A stretch of 64,000 bases of DNA from Flavobacteriales bacterium (lineage in GTDB: Bacteria > Bacteroidota > Bacteroidia > Flavobacteriales_D > Sanyastnellaceae). Positions 63,353-64,000 of this stretch are shown here, piece after piece. The position numbers and the translations under genes were made by a program. The stretch lies in contig JADKIZ010000003.1 of the NCBI GenBank assembly GCA_016722445.1, forward strand, positions 62,001 through 126,000, read 5' to 3'. A model generated the notes under the pieces. That model was given only the letters and a program-made list of their open reading frames with translations. It had not been told where the DNA came from and searched no databases. How positions within the stretch are numbered: the first letter of the stretch is position 1; each line of letters begins with the position of its first letter.

Positions 63353-64000
63353 AAATTTTTGGATCCAAAGCAGATATTTCTCTCTTGATCCTCTTCCCTA
63401 GTGCATAAAGCACTTGATCCACCATATACCTGCAATCCGCAATATCACTAATTTCAGAATGCAATTCATGTTGGAACCAATGGATATAGGATTGGATATT
63501 GTGGATGTCTTTTTTAGATAAGATATCCTCATTGATTTGCGGCTTCTTTGTTGCCATCGCATAAGCCCGAATCACATGTTGATCAATAATCGGATGCTTC
63601 TTATCGGCGAGGTGTTTGCCGAAGTAGTAGAGAACCATACCACTTTCCGGAACAGGCTCATGGTTGGTGACGCCCTGAACGATATACTTCACTTTCTGAA
63701 GATCGCCCTGTTTCCAAAGGAAAGCATAGAGCAATTTGGTTGCCGTACTTTCCTGCTCAAGCTTCGTTTCATCAATCGATCCGTCTGCACGAAAGAAGCC
63801 ACTTGATATATAGGATTGTACTTGATCTTTAGTGATGACCAGATTCAGTTGATGATAACGATCTTTATTCATCACGAATTTGCTAATTAACTGATCCTGA
63901 AGAATTGACTCAAGATCTTCGGGCGAACGAGATGCATAGATCCTGAACAGAATTCTATCGGCAAGAAACTGCGTTTCAATCAGGTCATTTTGGCCGTCAA
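63339..64000 (-). CDS. Protein of unknown function, 5' end beyond the window
   Basis: A start at 63875 (GTG followed by ATG) is possible, but the same frame stays open and protein-like up to the window edge (IETQFLADRILFRIYASRSP, EDLESILQDQLISKFVMNKD), so the gene probably begins outside. The visible 220 residues are helical and charged, with SYISSGFFRADGSIDETKLE and TATKLLYAFLWKQGDLQKVK. No signal, membrane segment or known motif is seen. It overlaps the next gene, so they likely act together. Confidence 0.5.
   Translation of the reverse strand, partial: DGQNDLIETQFLADRILFRIYASRSPEDLESILQDQLISKFVMNKDRYHQLNLVITKDQVQSYISSGFFRADGSIDETKLEQESTATKLLYAFLWKQGDLQKVKYIVQGVTNHEPVPESGMVLYYFGKHLADKKHPIIDQHVIRAYAMATKKPQINEDILSKKDIHNIQSYIHWFQHELHSEISDIADCRYMVDQVLYALGKRIKREISALDPKIYANG

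Overview
This 64-kb window is chromosomal DNA from a member of the Bacteroidota. Seven proteins end in a type IX secretion (T9SS) C-terminal sorting domain with a YPNP-type motif. Several candidate promoters carry the Bacteroidota -7 element TAnnTTTG, and many predicted products are lipoproteins or outer-membrane proteins. I cannot name a genus. No tRNA, rRNA, CRISPR array, transposase or integrase was seen.

Layout. 0.3-4.6 kb: a tightly overlapping operon of an ECF sigma factor, a small membrane protein (likely anti-sigma), a Spy/CnrX-like periplasmic protein, an MbnP-family protein, its di-haem MbnH-like peroxidase partner and a secreted YHYH-domain protein. This looks like a metal-linked (probably copper) redox and stress module. 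4.7-10.3 kb: a DUF2330 protein with an RnfD/NqrB-like membrane protein, a possible small RNA or leader, two unknown secreted proteins, the citrulline hydrolase CtlX and a DUF4846 lipoprotein. 10.4-26.3 kb: housekeeping genes (argS, a LuxR-type regulator, ilvE, methylmalonyl-CoA mutase, a TIGR01777 oxidoreductase, DUF3467, a YjjG-type nucleotidase, upp, gap, lipA, osmC, carA, eno).

26.5-39.8 kb is the most distinctive part. It is a mirror-image locus: a secreted vanadium-haloperoxidase-like protein and an 8-TM double-DoxX-like membrane protein on the plus strand, a TonB-dependent receptor in the middle, then an unknown secreted protein, a second copy of the membrane protein and a second copy of the haloperoxidase on the minus strand. 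Both haloperoxidases keep the vanadate-binding residues and carry five Ig-like repeats plus a T9SS domain. I infer an exported halogenation or peroxide system with a dedicated uptake receptor and membrane component.

40-64 kb: surface and secreted proteins (an RCC1-repeat protein, a secreted protein with a DnaJ-like zinc-finger tail, a 1333-residue protein with thirteen exact-length 49-residue repeats, two FG-GAP proteins), a TPR adenylate cyclase, a B12-binding radical SAM protein and an unknown pair at the right edge. The 3' end of the cyclase is duplicated almost perfectly 4.8 kb downstream, so the repeat-protein gene sits between two direct repeats.

Quality note: at least six genes carry single-step frameshifts (several at homopolymers) and two carry in-frame stops, including essential argS and core-metabolic ilvE. 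This pattern suggests residual sequencing or assembly errors. Where supported, I give the reconstructed extent of these genes.
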